Source of the DNA: Flavobacterium marginilacus
Lineage (GTDB): Bacteria; Bacteroidota; Bacteroidia; Flavobacteriales; Flavobacteriaceae
Reading direction: 5' to 3'
DNA length: 64,000 nt
Assembly: GCF_026870155.1 (NCBI RefSeq)
Contig: NZ_CP113975.1
Coordinates: 806,001 to 870,000, forward strand
The stretch's first letter is position 1; each line of letters begins with the position of its first letter. Both the position numbers and the translations under genes were made by a program. Below, in pieces: positions 8,821 through 18,078 of this stretch. The notes below the pieces were generated by a model. The model was not told the DNA's origin. It saw only the letters and a list, made by a program, of their open reading frames with translations, and did no database searches.

Positions 8821-9405
8821 TTAGATGCCTAATAAACTGTTTTTTAATTCTTCATCGACTGGTTTGTCTCCCAACCATATGCCGAAAAATACTTTTTTGA
8901 AATCAAATCCAGGAATTTTTCCCTTAAGTTCACCATTTTTTATAATCCAGATAGAAGTGTCTGCAGGAGAATAGGTTAGTTCGTAAACATCTCCTTTGGT
9001 AATGTCGTCAGCTAGGAAACCTTTGAGTAATTCCATTCTTGGTTTAAAAGATTCGAATGTATCACCAGCAGATTTTTCAAATCCTGCATTTATCGCCCGA
9101 GTTAATTTACCTGATGAAACTAAAGCTGAGGTAATTTCAATCCGGATTGACATCACTGTATTGTCATTGATAATTTCTTTAGGGTTTTGGGACAACTGGC
9201 TTAAATATAAAGCCTGAATATAAACTTCTACCCACATTTTGGATCTGGATCCTGCACCATTCAGCTGTAAAGTCTTGTTTTCAAAACTCATTGTTCTTGG
9301 GATAGTTACTCCTTCAAACACAATTTGTTTCTGAGCGATAGCTTCTGATGAAAACAGGGCACAAATAATAAGAGTTAGCGCTAATACTATTTTTTTAGCA
9401 GTCAT
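8821..9405 (-). CDS. Chalcone isomerase-like periplasmic protein
   Basis: 194 residues with a signal peptide (1-24, ending EAIAQ). The mature part has the bacterial chalcone-isomerase-like fold signatures GVTIPRTMSFENKTLQLNG, GSRSKMWVEVYIQALYL, and a C-terminal FGIWLGDKPVDEELKNSLLG. Bacterial members lack proven chalcone isomerase activity and are thought to bind fatty-acid-like ligands; the true role is unknown. Alone on its strand, with a TAATTTTG -7-like box at 9425-9432 (reverse strand) just upstream. The 9406-9651 spacer holds nothing else. Confidence 0.8.
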   Translation of the reverse strand: MTAKKIVLALTLIICALFSSEAIAQKQIVFEGVTIPRTMSFENKTLQLNGAGSRSKMWVEVYIQALYLSQLSQNPKEIINDNTVMSIRIEITSALVSSGKLTRAINAGFEKSAGDTFESFKPRMELLKGFLADDITKGDVYELTYSPADTSIWIIKNGELKGKIPGFDFKKVFFGIWLGDKPVDEELKNSLLGI

Positions 9406-9651
9406 AAATTTTTTTATTTTTGCGCAAAATTAATGCTAAATTGTTATTAATGATGCCTTAAGGGGGTGTTATTTTGTTAAATATGCATATTATAACGTTG
9501 TAGTTGGTTATTTTTCATAAAAACATAAGTTGTTAGTAAATAAAGACTTACACCTAAAGTAAGAAAATATTTATTTTTTAAGCTCTTGCAAAAATAGATC
9601 TGAAAGGAAAATTGTTATAAAAAATGATGGAGCAGATAAAACAGCTATTTT

Positions 9652-10737
9652 TTAACAGCTGTAAATTATTCCAGAGCTATGATCATGTAGGGCTCCAGTG
9701 ACACTTTGAAGTGCATTTACTTCTTCTCTCATTTTTAAGACACCCAATAATCCAAAAATTAGGGCTTCTTTGAATTCTAAAATTTTTGCCGACGGTATAA
9801 TTATTTGCATTTCGGGAAGATGAAATTGGATTCTTTCAATCAGGAAGTCATTATAGGCACCGCCGCCAGTAATCAGCATACTTCTTTTTTGGTTCTTTTG
9901 GGTTTCAAAATTTTCTAAAGCCAATGCTATTTGAATAGAGACATGCTCTGTAAATGTATGCAGTTTATCTTCAATAGAAATAGAATAACGTTCAATCATT
10001 GGAAGAATAATTTCCTTTACGAATTCAAATCCCAATGATTTTGGAGGCGGTGTTTTGTAAAAATCCAGTGAATTCAATTCATTTAATAGATCAGGATTGC
10101 ATTGACCGGTTCTAGAAATTTTACCTTTATCATCATAATCGAATCCTAATTGACTGGCATAAAAATTAAGCACGGTATTTACGGCAGAAATATCAAAAGC
10201 AATTCGGATGTTATTCTTTTCAAAAGACACATTCGAAAATCCTCCTAAATTCATGCAGTAATCGTATTCATGAAATAAGATACGGTCACCAATAGGAACT
10301 AAAGGTGCGCCTTGTCCTCCCAATTGAACATCCTGAACTCTAAAATCGCAGACTACTTTTTGCTGCACTAATTGCGCAATTTCAGGCAGATTGCCAATTT
10401 GAAGTGTAAAACCGTTTTGTGGCTGATGCAGAATAGTATGCCCATGAGAGCAGACTGCATCTAAATTTTCAAGAGCGTGTCTGCTTATAAAATTTGTAAT
10501 GATTGAAGCGAGCAGCTGTGTATAATTTTTATTTAGCTCCTCAAGCTGAATTTCGGAATAATCAACAGCTGTTTTTAGAATGGAAATCCAATTCAAATCA
10601 TAGGAAATAGTCTCGCATTCCAGAATTTCAAATGCCCATTTTTCATTTTTTATATGGAATTGAATATGAGCCAAATCGACCCCATCCAGCGAAGTTCCTG
10701 ACATCACTCCTATAACGTTGTAGTAATCTTTTTTCAT
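9652..10737 (-). CDS. anmK: Anhydro-N-acetylmuramic acid kinase
   Basis: Cytosolic sugar kinase of cell-wall recycling: opens the 1,6-anhydro ring of anhydroMurNAc and phosphorylates it to MurNAc-6-phosphate. Signatures: N-terminal GVMSGTSLDGVDLA, CSHGHTILHQP, NLGGFSNVSF, and C-terminal LITGGGAYNDFL. The length of 361 residues is normal. The reverse-strand box TAAATTTG at 10742-10749 is only a few bases before the ATG, so if it is the promoter the mRNA would be nearly leaderless. Divergent from the acyl-CoA dehydrogenase gene. Confidence 0.92.
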   Translation of the reverse strand: MKKDYYNVIGVMSGTSLDGVDLAHIQFHIKNEKWAFEILECETISYDLNWISILKTAVDYSEIQLEELNKNYTQLLASIITNFISRHALENLDAVCSHGHTILHQPQNGFTLQIGNLPEIAQLVQQKVVCDFRVQDVQLGGQGAPLVPIGDRILFHEYDYCMNLGGFSNVSFEKNNIRIAFDISAVNTVLNFYASQLGFDYDDKGKISRTGQCNPDLLNELNSLDFYKTPPPKSLGFEFVKEIILPMIERYSISIEDKLHTFTEHVSIQIALALENFETQKNQKRSMLITGGGAYNDFLIERIQFHLPEMQIIIPSAKILEFKEALIFGLLGVLKMREEVNALQSVTGALHDHSSGIIYSC

Positions 10738-10783
10738 AGGTCAAATTTACGATTCAAAATTTAAAATTTCATAATTAAAAAAT

Positions 10784-10791
10784 TACCTTTG
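10784..10791 (+). promoter_or_regulatory. Putative -7 box of the acyl-CoA dehydrogenase gene
   Basis: TACCTTTG matches TAnnTTTG and is 43 bp upstream of the ATG at 10835. Confidence 0.4.
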
Positions 10792-10834
10792 ATAATATTT
10801 TTTTAACAAAAACCACACTTTATTTTATATTATT

Positions 10835-11974
10835 ATGAATTTTAATCTAACCGAAGAACAATTAATGATACAGCAGGCAGCGCGGGATTTTGCTCAGGCT
10901 GAGCTGCTGGAAGGAGTGATAGAACGAGACGAACACTCCAAATTCCCTGCTGAGCAGGTCAAAAAAATGGCAGAACTTGGGTTTTTAGGAATGATGGTTG
11001 ATCCAAAATACGGAGGTTCGGGATTGGATAACGTTTCATACGTTTTGGCAATGACCGAAATTGCCAAAGTAGATGCTTCAGCAGCTGTTATTATGTCTGT
11101 GAATAATTCTTTGGTTTGCGCCGGATTAGAAAAATATTGTAATGAAGAGCAGAAGATGAAATATCTTGTACCGCTTGCCAAAGGAGAGGTGATTGGAGCA
11201 TTTTGCCTGTCTGAACCCGAAGCGGGATCGGATGCAACTTCGCAAAAAACAACTGCAATCGATAAAGGAGATTATTATTTGCTGAATGGAACCAAAAACT
11301 GGATTACTAACGGCGGGACAGCTTCTACTTATATCGTAATTGCACAAACGGATATTGAAAAAGGACACAAAGGAATCAATGCTTTTATTGTAGAAAAAGG
11401 ATGGGCTGGATTTGACATTGGTCCAAAAGAAAAGAAAATGGGTATCCGCGGTTCCGACACGCATTCTTTATTATTTAATGATGTAAAAGTGCCTAAAGAA
11501 AACAGAATCGGTGCTGATGGTTTTGGATTTAATTTTGCCATGGCAGTTTTAAACGGAGGCCGTATTGGTATTGCTTCGCAGGCTTTGGGAATTGCAACCG
11601 GCGCTTATGAACTGGCTTTGAAATATTCACAGGAGCGAAAATCTTTTGGTAAAGAAATTTTCAAACACCAGGCAATAGCTTTTAAATTAGCAGATATGGC
11701 GACCCAGATTTCGGCAGCGAGATTATTGTGTCTGAATGCGGCGACTCAAAAAGATGAAGGAAAAGACATTTCGCAATCGGGAGCGATGGCCAAATTATTT
11801 GCTTCACAAACGGCTATGGATACGACTATCGAAGCGGTGCAGATTCACGGAGGAAACGGTTATGTGGCCGAATATCACGTAGAACGCATGATGCGCGATG
11901 CCAAAATCACTCAGATTTATGAAGGAACTTCCGAAATTCAGCGTATCGTAATTTCGAGAACTTTAATAGCATAA
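10835..11974 (+). CDS. Acyl-CoA dehydrogenase (short-chain/butyryl type)
   Basis: FAD enzyme that introduces the alpha-beta double bond into acyl-CoA, passing electrons to ETF. Full-length 379 residues: N-terminal helical domain (FNLTEEQ), middle beta domain with AFCLSEPEAGSDA and NGTKNWITNGG, and C-terminal helical domain with QAIAFKLADM, IQIHGGNGY-type residues (VQIHGGNGYVAEY) and the catalytic-glutamate segment YEGTSEIQ near the end. Monocistronic, followed by a hairpin terminator. Context does not reveal the substrate. Confidence 0.92.
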   Translation: MNFNLTEEQLMIQQAARDFAQAELLEGVIERDEHSKFPAEQVKKMAELGFLGMMVDPKYGGSGLDNVSYVLAMTEIAKVDASAAVIMSVNNSLVCAGLEKYCNEEQKMKYLVPLAKGEVIGAFCLSEPEAGSDATSQKTTAIDKGDYYLLNGTKNWITNGGTASTYIVIAQTDIEKGHKGINAFIVEKGWAGFDIGPKEKKMGIRGSDTHSLLFNDVKVPKENRIGADGFGFNFAMAVLNGGRIGIASQALGIATGAYELALKYSQERKSFGKEIFKHQAIAFKLADMATQISAARLLCLNAATQKDEGKDISQSGAMAKLFASQTAMDTTIEAVQIHGGNGYVAEYHVERMMRDAKITQIYEGTSEIQRIVISRTLIA

Positions 11975-12040
11975 ATGTTTTAAAATAGCTTCTAAGTTAC
12001 TAAGAAGCTTAGTTACTTAGTAACTCAGAGACTAATAAAT

Positions 12041-12075
12041 AAATCCAAACTTGAATTTCGAGTTTGGATTTTTTA
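12041..12075 (+). terminator. Terminator of the acyl-CoA dehydrogenase gene
   Basis: AAATCCAAACT (12041-12051) and AGTTTGGATT (12061-12070) form a stem with a T-run after it. Just before it (11992-12030) CTAAGTTACTAAG and its near-inverted copy CTTAGTTACTTAG make a second imperfect hairpin. Confidence 0.7.
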
Positions 12076-12148
12076 TTTTATAATGTGTTTTTTGAAATGT
12101 GACTTTGTTTATTTTTACATTAAATTAGTAAATCACTTATAAGTAGTT

Positions 12149-12826
12149 ATGTACGAAGAATTAAAATATTGGTACCTTCGGGATCACAAGCTGTTTTGGA
12201 CATTGAGTATGTCACAAATCAGACAGTTGTGCATTATTACAGGTTTTAAAAAAGCCAAAAAAGGAGATATTATCTATTTTTCTTCCTCAGATGTGCCCAG
12301 AGTTTTTCTGCTTAAAAAAGGGAATATCAAAATCGTTGCTGTCGATGAAGATGGAAATGAAACTATCAAAGACATTATTCAAAAAGGAGATTTGTTTGGT
12401 GAATTGACATTGGAAAACGATGTGAATTCCAATGAATATGCAAAAGCACTAACACATGAAATCATTATCTGCAGTTTCCTATTATCTGATTTTGAAAATT
12501 TATTACTTCAAAATCCTAGTCTGGCGTTGTCTTATACCAAGTTTGTAGGATTGAAAATGAAACGGATTAAAAACAGTTATGCTAATTTAATTTCGAAAGA
12601 TGCCAAAACCAGACTGCATCAATTCCTAAAAGACTGGGCTGAGAGAGAAGGCAGGCGAACCGATAATAGAGTTATTCTTGAAAATTATCTCACTCAAAAT
12701 GATATGGCGCAGATTATTTGTACTTCCAGACAGACAGCCACTCAATTGCTAAATGAGATGGAAACCAATGGTTTATTGCATTATAATCGCAAAGAAATTA
12801 TTATTGAAGATATTACTAAATTGTAA
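12149..12826 (+). CDS. Crp/Fnr-family transcription regulator
   Basis: 225 residues. N-terminal cyclic-nucleotide-binding-type beta barrel (about 25-125; FLLKKGNIKIVAVDEDGNE and GDLFGELTL segments), long dimerisation helix, and a C-terminal winged helix (about 150-215; LTQNDMAQIICTSRQTATQLLNEME is the recognition part). There are no Cys clusters for an Fe-S centre, so it is not an Fnr-type oxygen sensor. It stands alone upstream of the AhpD-like gene, and its targets are not evident from sequence. Confidence 0.85.
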   Translation: MYEELKYWYLRDHKLFWTLSMSQIRQLCIITGFKKAKKGDIIYFSSSDVPRVFLLKKGNIKIVAVDEDGNETIKDIIQKGDLFGELTLENDVNSNEYAKALTHEIIICSFLLSDFENLLLQNPSLALSYTKFVGLKMKRIKNSYANLISKDAKTRLHQFLKDWAEREGRRTDNRVILENYLTQNDMAQIICTSRQTATQLLNEMETNGLLHYNRKEIIIEDITKL

Positions 12827-12852
12827 TTTTTGTTTTATAGGACTTCCTTAAC

Positions 12853-12952
12853 TAATACCAAACAGATCGAATAAGCAACAGATTTTAAAAAAAATAGTAA
12901 TGAAATCTGTGAGAATCTGTGTAATCAGTGGCGAAAATAACACATGGTATTA
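12853..12952. repeat. Palindromic intergenic element, about 100 bp
   Basis: Outer arms TAATACCA (12853-12860) and TGGTATTA (12945-12952) enclose imperfect AATCTGTG-type direct repeats (ATCTGTGAGAATCTGTGTAA). A related wording (AATCTGTTCTAATCTG) recurs near 32308-32330. This is the kind of interspersed element common between flavobacterial genes. The rest of the 12827-13104 spacer has no gene. Confidence 0.5.
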
Positions 12953-13104
12953 TTTGCGGACAGTCATATTCTTTTAAATTAGCGGGCTCATTTTCATGAA
13001 GGAAAATTGTCCATCACCTTGCGCTTATTGTCCATTTTATAAATTTTAAAGCTGTCGCATCTTTGTAATGTCAATAATGACAAGCAATTTTAAAAATAAA
13101 TAAA

Positions 13105-13641
13105 ATGACAACTACAACATTTTCAGTTCCAGCAAGATCAGAAGTTTCAGAAAACAATCAGGCAATTTTTGACAATCTGCAAAAAGCATTAGGATTTGTT
13201 CCAAATTTATATGCTGTGATTGCAAATTCAAAAAATGGTTTAGAAAAATACTTAGCCTATCAAAATGCTAAAACATCTTTAAACAATAAAGAAAAAGAAG
13301 CCGTAAATTTAATCGTAAGCCAAGTTAATAACTGTGTTTATTGCGTGAGCGCCCACACTGTTATTGGAAAAATGAATGGTTTTACAGACGAGCAAATACT
13401 CGACATTCGAAAAGGAAAAGCTGCTGATGCAAAATTGAATGCATTAGTACAGCTTGCTGGCGAAATTACTAAAACAAGAGGAGAAGCTAATTCGGATTTA
13501 GTGGATGCTTTTTTTGCTCAAGGTTTTACGAATGAGAATTTAGTGGATTTGATACTTTTAATAAGTGATAAAACGGCGATGAATTATTTGCACAATTTGA
13601 CAAAAGTGCCAGTTGATTTTCCTTTGGCACCATCTTTATAA
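13105..13641 (+). CDS. AhpD/carboxymuconolactone decarboxylase-like peroxidase
   Basis: 178-residue, all-helical AhpD-like protein. The redox motif NCVYCVSAHT (CxxC followed by Ser and His) sits at about residues 74-84, as in alkylhydroperoxidase D proteins; the two cysteines would cycle between thiol and disulfide. A longer N-terminal segment (ARSEVSENNQAIFDNLQKALGFVPN) is typical of the peroxidase-related subgroup. It precedes the DUF1348-PPOX-AraC cluster but is separated from it by a 279-bp spacer. Confidence 0.85.
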   Translation: MTTTTFSVPARSEVSENNQAIFDNLQKALGFVPNLYAVIANSKNGLEKYLAYQNAKTSLNNKEKEAVNLIVSQVNNCVYCVSAHTVIGKMNGFTDEQILDIRKGKAADAKLNALVQLAGEITKTRGEANSDLVDAFFAQGFTNENLVDLILLISDKTAMNYLHNLTKVPVDFPLAPSL

Positions 13642-13742
13642 TTTGTAATTTTAAAAAAGGTAAAAAGCGATAACCATTTCAATATAAGTTGGTTTGCATT
13701 GTATTTTAATACCGCATTTTGTATAACTCATAAAATTTATTA

Positions 13743-13878
13743 AACACATAGAAACATAGATTCTGTTTTTAAAAAGAATTCAAAAAGAAATGGATTTCTT
13801 TCACATAGATAACTATGTGGATTTAAAAAAAGTGAAACGCCTATTTTTAAGCTTACAAAATCTATGTTTCTATGTGTT
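13743..13878. repeat. MITE-like element with 18-bp perfect inverted ends
   Basis: AACACATAGAAACATAGA (13743-13760) and its exact reverse complement (13861-13878) bound a 136-bp stretch. Inside is another palindrome, CACATAG/CTATGTG at 13802-13819. It fills most of the 13642-13920 spacer just before the DUF1348 gene, and can fold into a cruciform RNA in the leader of that gene. Confidence 0.6.
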
Positions 13879-13920
13879 AAAAATAATTGCATTCAAACAA
13901 TTGAAATAAACTTAATTATC

Positions 13921-14334
13921 ATGGAACAAAAACATCCACTTCCTCCATTCAATATGGAAACTGCTTTGCAAAAAGTACAGTTAGCCGAAGATGCGTGGAA
14001 TAGCAAAGACCCGGAACGTGTTGCTTTGGCTTATACTGTTGATACAGAATGGCGCAATCGAACCGATTTTATTAATGGACGTGAAGCCGTAAAAGAATTC
14101 CTAAAAGGCAAATGGGAAAAGGAACTCGATTATAAACTGAAAAAAGAATTATGGGGCTTTCGCGAAAATCGAATGGCAGTTCGTTTTGAATATGAATATA
14201 GAAATGCTGATGGCCAATGGTTTCGCGCCTACGGAAATGAAAATTGGGAGTTTGATGAAAATGGCTTGATGCGCAAACGTTTTGCAAGTATCAATGACTT
14301 ACCAATAGAAGAGAAAGACAGAAAATTTAAATAA
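13921..14334 (+). CDS. NTF2-like protein of the DUF1348 family
   Basis: 137 residues from ATG 13921; an upstream in-frame start at 13864 falls inside the repetitive element and is unlikely. The fold is of the NTF2/SnoaL type: helix [22 protein letters not shown], then [20 protein letters not shown], and long beta strands ending [21 protein letters not shown]. The family is often found beside flavin or redox genes and its reaction is not known. It is followed after 8 bp by the PPOX gene, likely co-transcribed. Confidence 0.8.
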   Translation: MEQKHPLPPFNMETALQKVQLAEDAWNSKDPERVALAYTVDTEWRNRTDFINGREAVKEFLKGKWEKELDYKLKKELWGFRENRMAVRFEYEYRNADGQWFRAYGNENWEFDENGLMRKRFASINDLPIEEKDRKFK

Positions 14335-14342
14335 TTTTAGTC

Positions 14343-14972
14343 ATGGCTAAAAATTTTGCAGAAATAGCATTTTCGGATGCTGCCAAAGCGTTACAGGAAG
14401 AACATGGTAGCCGAAAAGGGTATGAACGAATGGAAAAGTTCAATATCATTGATGGCTTATCCGAAAATGAAATGGGTTTTATAGCCAATCGGGATAGTTT
14501 TTATTTGGCATCTATTGGCGAAAAAAACTATCCTTATATTCAGCATCGTGGCGGACCCAAAGGTTTTGTGAAAGTCTTGGACAAAAACACAATTGGTTTC
14601 ATCGATTTTTCGGGAAACAAACAATACATATCTGTTGGGAATTTTGCAACCAACAATAATGTAGCATTAATTATGGTGGATTATCCAGCAAGAGCGAGAT
14701 TGAAAATTTTGGCCAAAGCCGAAATAATTGAACTCAAAGACAATCCCAAATTATTAGCTAAACTCGATTTGGGTGAGTATAAGTTTCATCCAGAGCGCAT
14801 GATACTTTTTCATATAGAAGCTTTTGATTGGAATTGCCCGCAGCACATCACACCAAGTTTTACTGTGGAAGAAATACAGCGGGCTTTCGAACCAAAGTTT
14901 GCCCATATTCAAAAATTAGAAGAAGAAATAGAAAATCTTAAAAACAAATTAAAAGAAGCAGGTTTAAGCTAA
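14343..14972 (+). CDS. Pyridoxamine 5'-phosphate oxidase-family flavoprotein
   Basis: 209 residues. The split-barrel FMN-binding fold shows as SFYLASIGEKNYPYIQHRGGPKGFVKVLDKNTIGFIDFSGNKQY followed by a VALIMVDYPARARLKILAKAEI stretch. The C-terminal 30 residues form a coiled coil (KLEEEIENLKNKLKEAG). Members use FMN or F420 to reduce small molecules; the substrate is unknown. Operon partner of the DUF1348 gene before it and, after 22 bp, of an AraC regulator. Confidence 0.82.
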   Translation: MAKNFAEIAFSDAAKALQEEHGSRKGYERMEKFNIIDGLSENEMGFIANRDSFYLASIGEKNYPYIQHRGGPKGFVKVLDKNTIGFIDFSGNKQYISVGNFATNNNVALIMVDYPARARLKILAKAEIIELKDNPKLLAKLDLGEYKFHPERMILFHIEAFDWNCPQHITPSFTVEEIQRAFEPKFAHIQKLEEEIENLKNKLKEAGLS

Positions 14973-14994
14973 ATTTGTTTATAAAAATTATAAT

Positions 14995-15876
14995 ATGATA
15001 AATCAATCCGCCTTTACTTTAGTCAATCCTCAAAACGGAAATCTTGCTTTCAAAATTTTTTCTTTTGAAAGCAATGCTTGTTTCGATCATATTCAGCGAT
15101 TGAATTATTATTCATTAATTTGGGTTCAAAAAGGAAAAGGCAAAGTAAAAGTTGATTTCTCTGAATATGATTTTACAGAAAATCAATTGTTGGCTTTTGC
15201 ACCTTATCAGCCGTTTATGCTATCACCAGATGATCTATTTGAAGGGAAAGTGATTCATTTTCATCCTGATTTTTTTTGCATCATGAAACACCATGATGAG
15301 GTAGCTTGTAATGGGGTTTTATTCAATAATATTTATGAACCGCCGTATGTAATGGTTGATGAAATGGCTGGAGCTACATTCAATATGGTTTTGGAACAAA
15401 TGAAAATTGAAATGCAAAATCCGGCAATGGCACAATATGAGTTGCTGATATCGTATTTAAAAATTTTTCTCATTACAGCTTCTCGATTAAAAAAAGAACA
15501 ACAAGCTGTTGCAACTTCTGTAATAGATGAAAAATCGGCGCCATTTGTCCTTCAAAATTTAAGAAATTTCATTGAGCAAAATTTCAAAACCAAACATTCT
15601 GCCAGCGATTATGCCGAATTGCTGAATATTTCTCCAAAAGCTTTAGCTAAAATTACCAAAAATCACTTCAATAAAACACTGACGAATTTAATTGCAGAAC
15701 GTATCATTATCGAAGCCAAGCGTGAATTGTATTTAACGAACAAGGCGGTAAAGGAAATTGCCTATGAGCTTGGGTACGAAGATGAGCATTATTTTAGCCG
15801 TTTCTTCAAAACCAATGCTGAGGTTTCTCCTCAAACCTACCGTGACACTGTTGGTTTTGCCAGAGCAGTCAGTTAA
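14995..15876 (+). CDS. AraC-family transcription regulator
   Basis: 293 residues: an N-terminal cupin-like sensing domain (about 1-150) and a C-terminal double helix-turn-helix (about 190-290) with SASDYAELLNISPKALAKITKNHFN and the AraC signature VKEIAYELGYEDEHYFSRFFKTNAEVSPQTYR. It lies directly behind the PPOX gene, so it may control the AhpD-DUF1348-PPOX group or the following YHS operon. Confidence 0.88.
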   Translation: MINQSAFTLVNPQNGNLAFKIFSFESNACFDHIQRLNYYSLIWVQKGKGKVKVDFSEYDFTENQLLAFAPYQPFMLSPDDLFEGKVIHFHPDFFCIMKHHDEVACNGVLFNNIYEPPYVMVDEMAGATFNMVLEQMKIEMQNPAMAQYELLISYLKIFLITASRLKKEQQAVATSVIDEKSAPFVLQNLRNFIEQNFKTKHSASDYAELLNISPKALAKITKNHFNKTLTNLIAERIIIEAKRELYLTNKAVKEIAYELGYEDEHYFSRFFKTNAEVSPQTYRDTVGFARAVS

Positions 15877-15935
15877 TTTTTCGAAATTTTACCTCCAATG
15901 TAAAGTACCCGACATTTTGCCTTTTTTTACTGTTT

Positions 15936-15943
15936 TAAATTTG
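15936..15943 (+). promoter_or_regulatory. Putative -7 box of the YHS operon
   Basis: TAAATTTG matches TAnnTTTG, with a TTG at 15917-15919 (16-bp spacer, slightly short). 31 bp upstream of the start at 15975. Confidence 0.4.
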
Positions 15944-15974
15944 TATTGTAGAAATATATAAATAAAAGGTTATC

Positions 15975-16436
15975 ATGAAAAGAGTCATAATATTAATGTT
16001 GGTTGTCTTTGCATTCTCGGCAACATTTGCTCAAAGTGCAGGCAAAAAAATATCCGAATATAATTTGGAAAATAAAGCAGCCATTCAAGGCTATGATCCC
16101 GTGTCTTATTTTAAACAAAATAAAGCTGTAAAAGGGAAAAAAGAAATTTCAGCTTCATACGAGGGTATTATTTATCAATTTTCTTCTGCATCAAATAAAG
16201 AAATTTTCTCAAAAAATCCTGCTTCTTTCGAACCACAATATGGAGGTTGGTGCGCCTATGCAATGGGAAGCGCCGGAGAGAAAGTCGAAATTAATCCTGA
16301 AACATTCAAAATCATTGACGGAAAATTGTATCTGTTTTATAATGCCTTTTTCAATAATACTTTAAAAAGTTGGAATAAGGACGAAAACAACCTGAAAGCA
16401 AAAGCGGATGCTAATTGGAAAAAAATTATAAAATAA
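15975..16436 (+). CDS. Secreted YHS domain protein
   Basis: 153 residues with a signal peptide (1-19, ending ATFAQ). The YHS-type core reads AIQGYDPVSYFKQNKAVKGKKEISASYEGIIYQFSSASNKEIFSKNPASFEPQYGGWCAYAMG. This small fold is linked to metal or haem handling; the exact role is unknown. First gene of a four-gene operon (6-bp gap to the DoxX gene). Confidence 0.85.
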   Translation: MKRVIILMLVVFAFSATFAQSAGKKISEYNLENKAAIQGYDPVSYFKQNKAVKGKKEISASYEGIIYQFSSASNKEIFSKNPASFEPQYGGWCAYAMGSAGEKVEINPETFKIIDGKLYLFYNAFFNNTLKSWNKDENNLKAKADANWKKIIK

Positions 16437-16442
16437 GAGATC

Positions 16443-16832
16443 ATGAAAACATCAATTTTAATTTGGATAGTGCGTTTAACGGCAGCAGTTATTTTGCTAC
16501 AAACGCTTTATTTTAAATTTTCCGGAGCTGAAGAAAGTGTTTATATTTTCTCCACTTTAGGAATGGAACCATACGGAAGAATTGGATCAGGAATTACAGA
16601 ATTAATTGCGGCTATTTTAATTCTGATTCCCCGAACAACTTTGTTAGGTGCTTTGATGGGAGCCGGTGTTATGCTTGGAGCTATTTTTTCGCATCTTTTT
16701 GTATTGGGAATCGAAGTAAAAAATGATGGGGGAGAGTTGTTCATTTTGGCAATAATTACCTTTCTTTGTTGTATTGCGCTGATTTATTGGAATAAAAGTA
16801 AAATACCTAATCTGTTTAAATTAAAATTGTAG
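16443..16832 (+). CDS. DoxX-like membrane protein
   Basis: 129 residues with four predicted membrane helices (about 5-22, 44-62, 66-85, 97-117). The arrangement and the FKFSGAEESVYIFSTLG and GSGITELIAAILILIP segments fit the DoxX/DoxD-like family of small inner-membrane proteins with suspected redox roles. Tightly coupled on both sides (6 bp and 1 bp gaps). Confidence 0.75.
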   Translation: MKTSILIWIVRLTAAVILLQTLYFKFSGAEESVYIFSTLGMEPYGRIGSGITELIAAILILIPRTTLLGALMGAGVMLGAIFSHLFVLGIEVKNDGGELFILAIITFLCCIALIYWNKSKIPNLFKLKL

Positions 16833-16833
16833 T

Positions 16834-17322
16834 ATGCTGATTTCATCCATAAATAATAGTTTAAACGAATTGATTGGTCTTCTCAATCAATTGCAAGAAA
16901 AAGAATATTCAGAATCTTGTTTCGAATTAAGTGGTGCAAGCATTGGGGAACATACACGGCATATAGTAGAAATGTTTCAGTGTTTGATTCTGAATTATAA
17001 TTCAGGAATTGTGAATTATGATAAAAGAGAACGAAACGTATTGATACAGACCAATATTGATTTTGCAGTTCAAATTATTTCAGATATCAAAAATAATATC
17101 GCAAAAGAAAACAAAAATCTAGAATTACAGCAAATCATAGATGGTGCTGCTGTCAAAATTCAAAGTAATTATTATCGGGAATTGCTGTATAATTTAGAAC
17201 ATTGTATCCATCATCAGGCATTGATAAAAGTGGCGGTTTTGCAATATAAAAATATAACAGTTGATGAAAATTTTGGAGTAGCCCGTTCTACAATTGAATA
17301 CAGGAAACAATGTGCACAGTAA
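16834..17322 (+). CDS. DinB-family protein
   Basis: 162 residues, four-helix DinB/YfiT-like fold. Metal-binding histidines are expected in GEHTRHIVEMFQ and NLEHCIHHQALIKVAV. DinB-like proteins are often thiol-dependent transferases; the substrate is unknown. Its 3' end overlaps the NRDE gene by 13 bp, so translation is probably coupled. Confidence 0.75.
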   Translation: MLISSINNSLNELIGLLNQLQEKEYSESCFELSGASIGEHTRHIVEMFQCLILNYNSGIVNYDKRERNVLIQTNIDFAVQIISDIKNNIAKENKNLELQQIIDGAAVKIQSNYYRELLYNLEHCIHHQALIKVAVLQYKNITVDENFGVARSTIEYRKQCAQ

Positions 17323-18020
17323 GTTTTGTTAGTTACAATGATACAATTATCATTACCTCAAATCGTGATGAAAAAATAATCAGACCGAGTGCAATCCCTC
17401 CGAAGAACTATTTTTTAAATGGAAAAAATATTATTTATCCTAAAGATCCCAAAGCTGGAGGAACTTGGTATGCAGTTGATGAGAATGGAACGGTTGTAGT
17501 CTTATTAAACGGAGCCGATGAAAAGCACGACGTTAAATTGCCTTATCGAAAAAGCCGAGGTTTAATTGTTCTCGAAATGATTAGCAGTGCTTCGCCAAAG
17601 GATTTTTGGCACGAAATTGATTTAGATAATATCGAGCCTTTTACCTTAGTTTTATTTCAGGATAAACAGCTTTTTCAGTTGCGCTGGAATGGAATTGAAA
17701 AAGCAGCTGTAGATTTGGAGATTGATAAAAATTATATCTGGTCTTCATCTACTTTATATTCTAAAGAAATCCGAGAACAGAGGGCAAGTTGGTTTTATAC
17801 TTTTTTAGCTAATAATCCAGTAATTACTGAAGATAAAATGCTTCATTTTCATCGGTATACCGAAAGGGATGACAAGGAACACGGTTTGATTATCAATAGA
17901 AATAATGAAATGAAAACCTTGAGTATTACCCAGTCAGTTATTGAGAAAAATAAAGTGATAATTAATCATTTGGATCTGATAACAGCAAAAGAATATTCCA
18001 AAACATTCATAGCTATTTGA
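17310..18020 (+). CDS. NRDE/TANGO2-family protein
   Basis: 236 residues starting MCTVSFV, with the Cys2 position typical of N-terminal-nucleophile-like TANGO2 proteins, and the NRDE motif in ITSNRDEK at about residues 18-22. Further family segments are PKAGGTWYAVDENG and SRGLIVLEM. Eukaryotic relatives have been linked to haem or lipid handling; the bacterial role is open. Last gene of the YHS-DoxX-DinB-NRDE operon. Confidence 0.85.
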   Translation: MCTVSFVSYNDTIIITSNRDEKIIRPSAIPPKNYFLNGKNIIYPKDPKAGGTWYAVDENGTVVVLLNGADEKHDVKLPYRKSRGLIVLEMISSASPKDFWHEIDLDNIEPFTLVLFQDKQLFQLRWNGIEKAAVDLEIDKNYIWSSSTLYSKEIREQRASWFYTFLANNPVITEDKMLHFHRYTERDDKEHGLIINRNNEMKTLSITQSVIEKNKVIINHLDLITAKEYSKTFIAI

Positions 18021-18078
18021 TATCATAATCCTCCTGATTTTTACTTTTGCCAATCAGAATACAATTAAAACATAACTC

